Part shown: piece by piece, positions 62,181 to 64,000 of the stretch
How the letters are laid out: each line of letters begins with the position of its first letter
Numbering within the stretch: position 1 is the first letter of the stretch
Assembly (NCBI GenBank): GCA_002633005.1
Contig: NMRA01000020.1
Span: forward strand, 25,621 to 89,620
Direction: 5' to 3'
From: Phoronis australis
Lineage: Eukaryota; Phoronida; Phoronidae
DNA: 64,000 nucleotides
Notes under the pieces: model-generated
Database searches by the model: none
What the model was told of the DNA's origin: nothing
What the model saw: the letters and a program-made list of their open reading frames with translations, nothing else
Program-made: the position numbers and the translations under genes

Positions 62181-62587
62181 CTAAGAATAGAACCAATATA
62201 TGTAATATGTTCACAGATTTACAAACTTTTGAATTTTCCCGTTCGTTCCGCAAACACTTGTCATGGTTTACCGGACATCAATTACTGTCCTGACATAAAT
62301 ATCCATTCTCATATTTCACTACTTACGTCATTTGATTTTTCATATTTCACAGCCGAAGCCAGATGTCCTTGAATGGTTTCTCAGTCCTGTATGTGATTTT
62401 TGCGATAAGAGTGATCATGTGCTTCACGTGTAATGCAATGCAATACCTCGCAAAGACTTGGGTAATCTCGCTTTTGTCGCAAGACACCTGCTCTATGTAA
62501 CGCAGTCGAGGTCACACAATGGCAAGAAACAACAACAGACAATCATTTGTAGACAAAGGATCATGGAGTGTGGTTGGAAACATATGA

Positions 62588-63490
62588 ATCATCAAGAAAC
62601 ACTCATTTTGAGTAGCAAGAGATTTCTATTGTATTTACTTCACCAGACAGTATGAAACACTCACTTTGAGTAGCAAGTGATTTCTATTGTATTCTACTTC
62701 ACCAGACAGTATGAAACACTCATTTTGAGTAGCAAGAGATTTCTATTGTATTTACTTCACCAGACAGTATGAAACACTCACTTTGAGTAGCAAGTGATTT
62801 CTATTGTATTCTACTTCACCAGACAGTATGAAACACTCATTTTGAGTAGCAAGTGATTTCTATTGTATTCTACTTCACCAGACAGTATGAAACACTCATT
62901 TTGAGTAGCAAGTGATTTCTATTGTATTCTACTTCACCAGACAGTATGAAACACTCATTTTGAGTAGCAAGAGATTTCTATTGTATTTACTTCACCAGAC
63001 AGTATGAAACACTCATTTTGAGTAGCAAGTGATTTCTATTGTATTCTACTTCACCAGACAGTATGAAACATTCATTTTGAGTAGCAAGTGATTTCTATTG
63101 TATTCTACTTCACCAGACAGTATGAAACACTCATTTTGAGTAGCAAGAGAATTCTATTGTATTTACTTCACCAGACAGTATGAAACACTCACTTTGAGTA
63201 GCAAGTGATTTCTATTGTATTCTACTTCACCAGACAGTATGAAACACTCATTTTGAGTAGCAAGTGATTTCTATTGTATTCTACTTCACCAGACAGTATG
63301 AAACACTCATTTTGAGTAGCAAGTGATTTCTATAGTATTCTACTTCACCAGACAGTATGAAACACTCCTTTTGAGTAGCAAGTGATTTCTATTGTATTTA
63401 CTTCACCAGACAGTATGAAACACTCATTTTGAGTAGCAAGTGATTTCTATTGTATTTACTTCACCAGACAGTATGAAACACTCATTTTCT
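62588..63490. repeat. 58/59-bp satellite, ~15 units, two unit types
   Basis: GAAACACTCATTTTGAGTAG + CAAGTGATTTCTATTGTATT + CTACTTCACCAGACAGTAT repeats about 15 times. Units differ at a few diagnostic sites: TATTTACTT versus TATTCTACTT (58 or 59 bp), CAAGAGA versus CAAGTGA, and CTCATTTT versus CTCACTTT. The array lies in an upstream OSBPL intron. Confidence 0.97.
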
Positions 63491-64000
63491 ATCATGAAAT
63501 ACAAGCTTCATATAATTCTCAAATGACAAACTGTTGCCTTCTTTGGAATATTTTTTCTTACTAAAACAACGACACTAAGACTAACATTGATATGCACCCA
63601 CCGTGCACATAGCAAAGTAAATGTAAGAGTGCTAGAGTGAGAAACAGTGAAACGCAACTGTCAAGTTTATTGAAAATCATTCAATACACCATATAGATAG
63701 TGAGGCAGGCTCAAAAAACAAAACTGACACCAAAAGGCGGGCGTAGCAGTACTCCGATTCTTATGAAAATCAACGTCAGACATGGTCTCCTCACCAAAAA
63801 CATAGCTGTTAAACTTCACAGCAATCTACCAATACTGACTAGGCAGGCGCAAAAAAAATAAAATTGCCACTTGAGATGTAGTGATATTCGGATATATCCG
63901 AAAATCAATATCAGCCATATTCTTGTCAATGGGAACATATCCCTCAAACTTTCTGACCATTCTCCAAACTGTTTGGCAGACAGAGGCAGATTTCAAAAAC
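63491..64000. repeat. diverged ~135-140-bp tandem repeat at the right edge
   Basis: GAGGCAGGCTCAAAAAACAA near 63701, TAGGCAGGCGCAAAAAAAAT near 63840 and GAGGCAGATTTCAAAAAC near 63981 head three diverged units. GAAAATCAACGTCAGACAT and GAAAATCAATATCAGCCAT match within the first two. The array runs off the window. Confidence 0.6.

Noticed and set aside
62588-63490. CRISPR-like array
   Set aside because: The units are contiguous, with no unique spacers, and lie in a eukaryotic intron; it is a satellite.

Overview
This is animal nuclear DNA. It has AT-rich non-coding sequence, many-exon genes with GT-AG introns, and a high density of short DNA transposons and minisatellites. Single N bases at 1448 and 2657 mark a draft assembly. 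Four animal-conserved genes could be read by joining exons by splice site and phase. The transposon mix (Merlin-, THAP/P- and hAT-like remnants, tRNA-headed SINEs) and the gene structures suggest an invertebrate, most likely a deuterostome such as an amphioxus, hemichordate or echinoderm. That placement is inference.

Layout. (1) 1-2379: upstream flank with a 131-bp perfect duplication around an N, probably an assembly artefact. (2) 2380-15668, plus strand: a one-RRM SR splicing factor in 5 exons, predicted 181 aa. Its 7.3-kb first intron is packed with mobile-element remnants. (3) 49132-19396, minus strand: the bridge-like lipid transfer protein BLTP3 (vertebrate UHRF1BP1 / UHRF1BP1L, SHIP164) in 18 exons, about 1,530 codons. 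All junctions agree in phase if exon 14 starts at a weak acceptor. (4) 49398-56607, plus strand: mitochondrial single-stranded DNA-binding protein SSBP1 in 6 exons, 152 aa. (5) 62180-61317, minus strand: the last two exons of an ORP5/ORP8-type oxysterol-binding-protein relative with its C-terminal ER anchor. The rest lies beyond the right edge or was not found.

Gene relations. BLTP3 and SSBP1 are head to head, with 265 bp between start codons, so they probably share a bidirectional promoter. SR/BLTP3 and SSBP1/OSBPL are convergent pairs. BLTP3 and ORP5/8 both move lipids at membrane contacts, but nothing here shows they work together.

Repeats. At least three short inverted-repeat families are present in two copies each. 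There are also foldback elements, a 30-bp minisatellite open on both strands, and a 58/59-bp satellite of about 15 units in two forms. I found no CRISPR array, rRNA or convincing functional tRNA, and no clear undescribed system. The points most worth checking are the acidic F-V-L-V motif in BLTP3, its mobile-element-flanked exon 14, the divergent promoter, and the transposon families.
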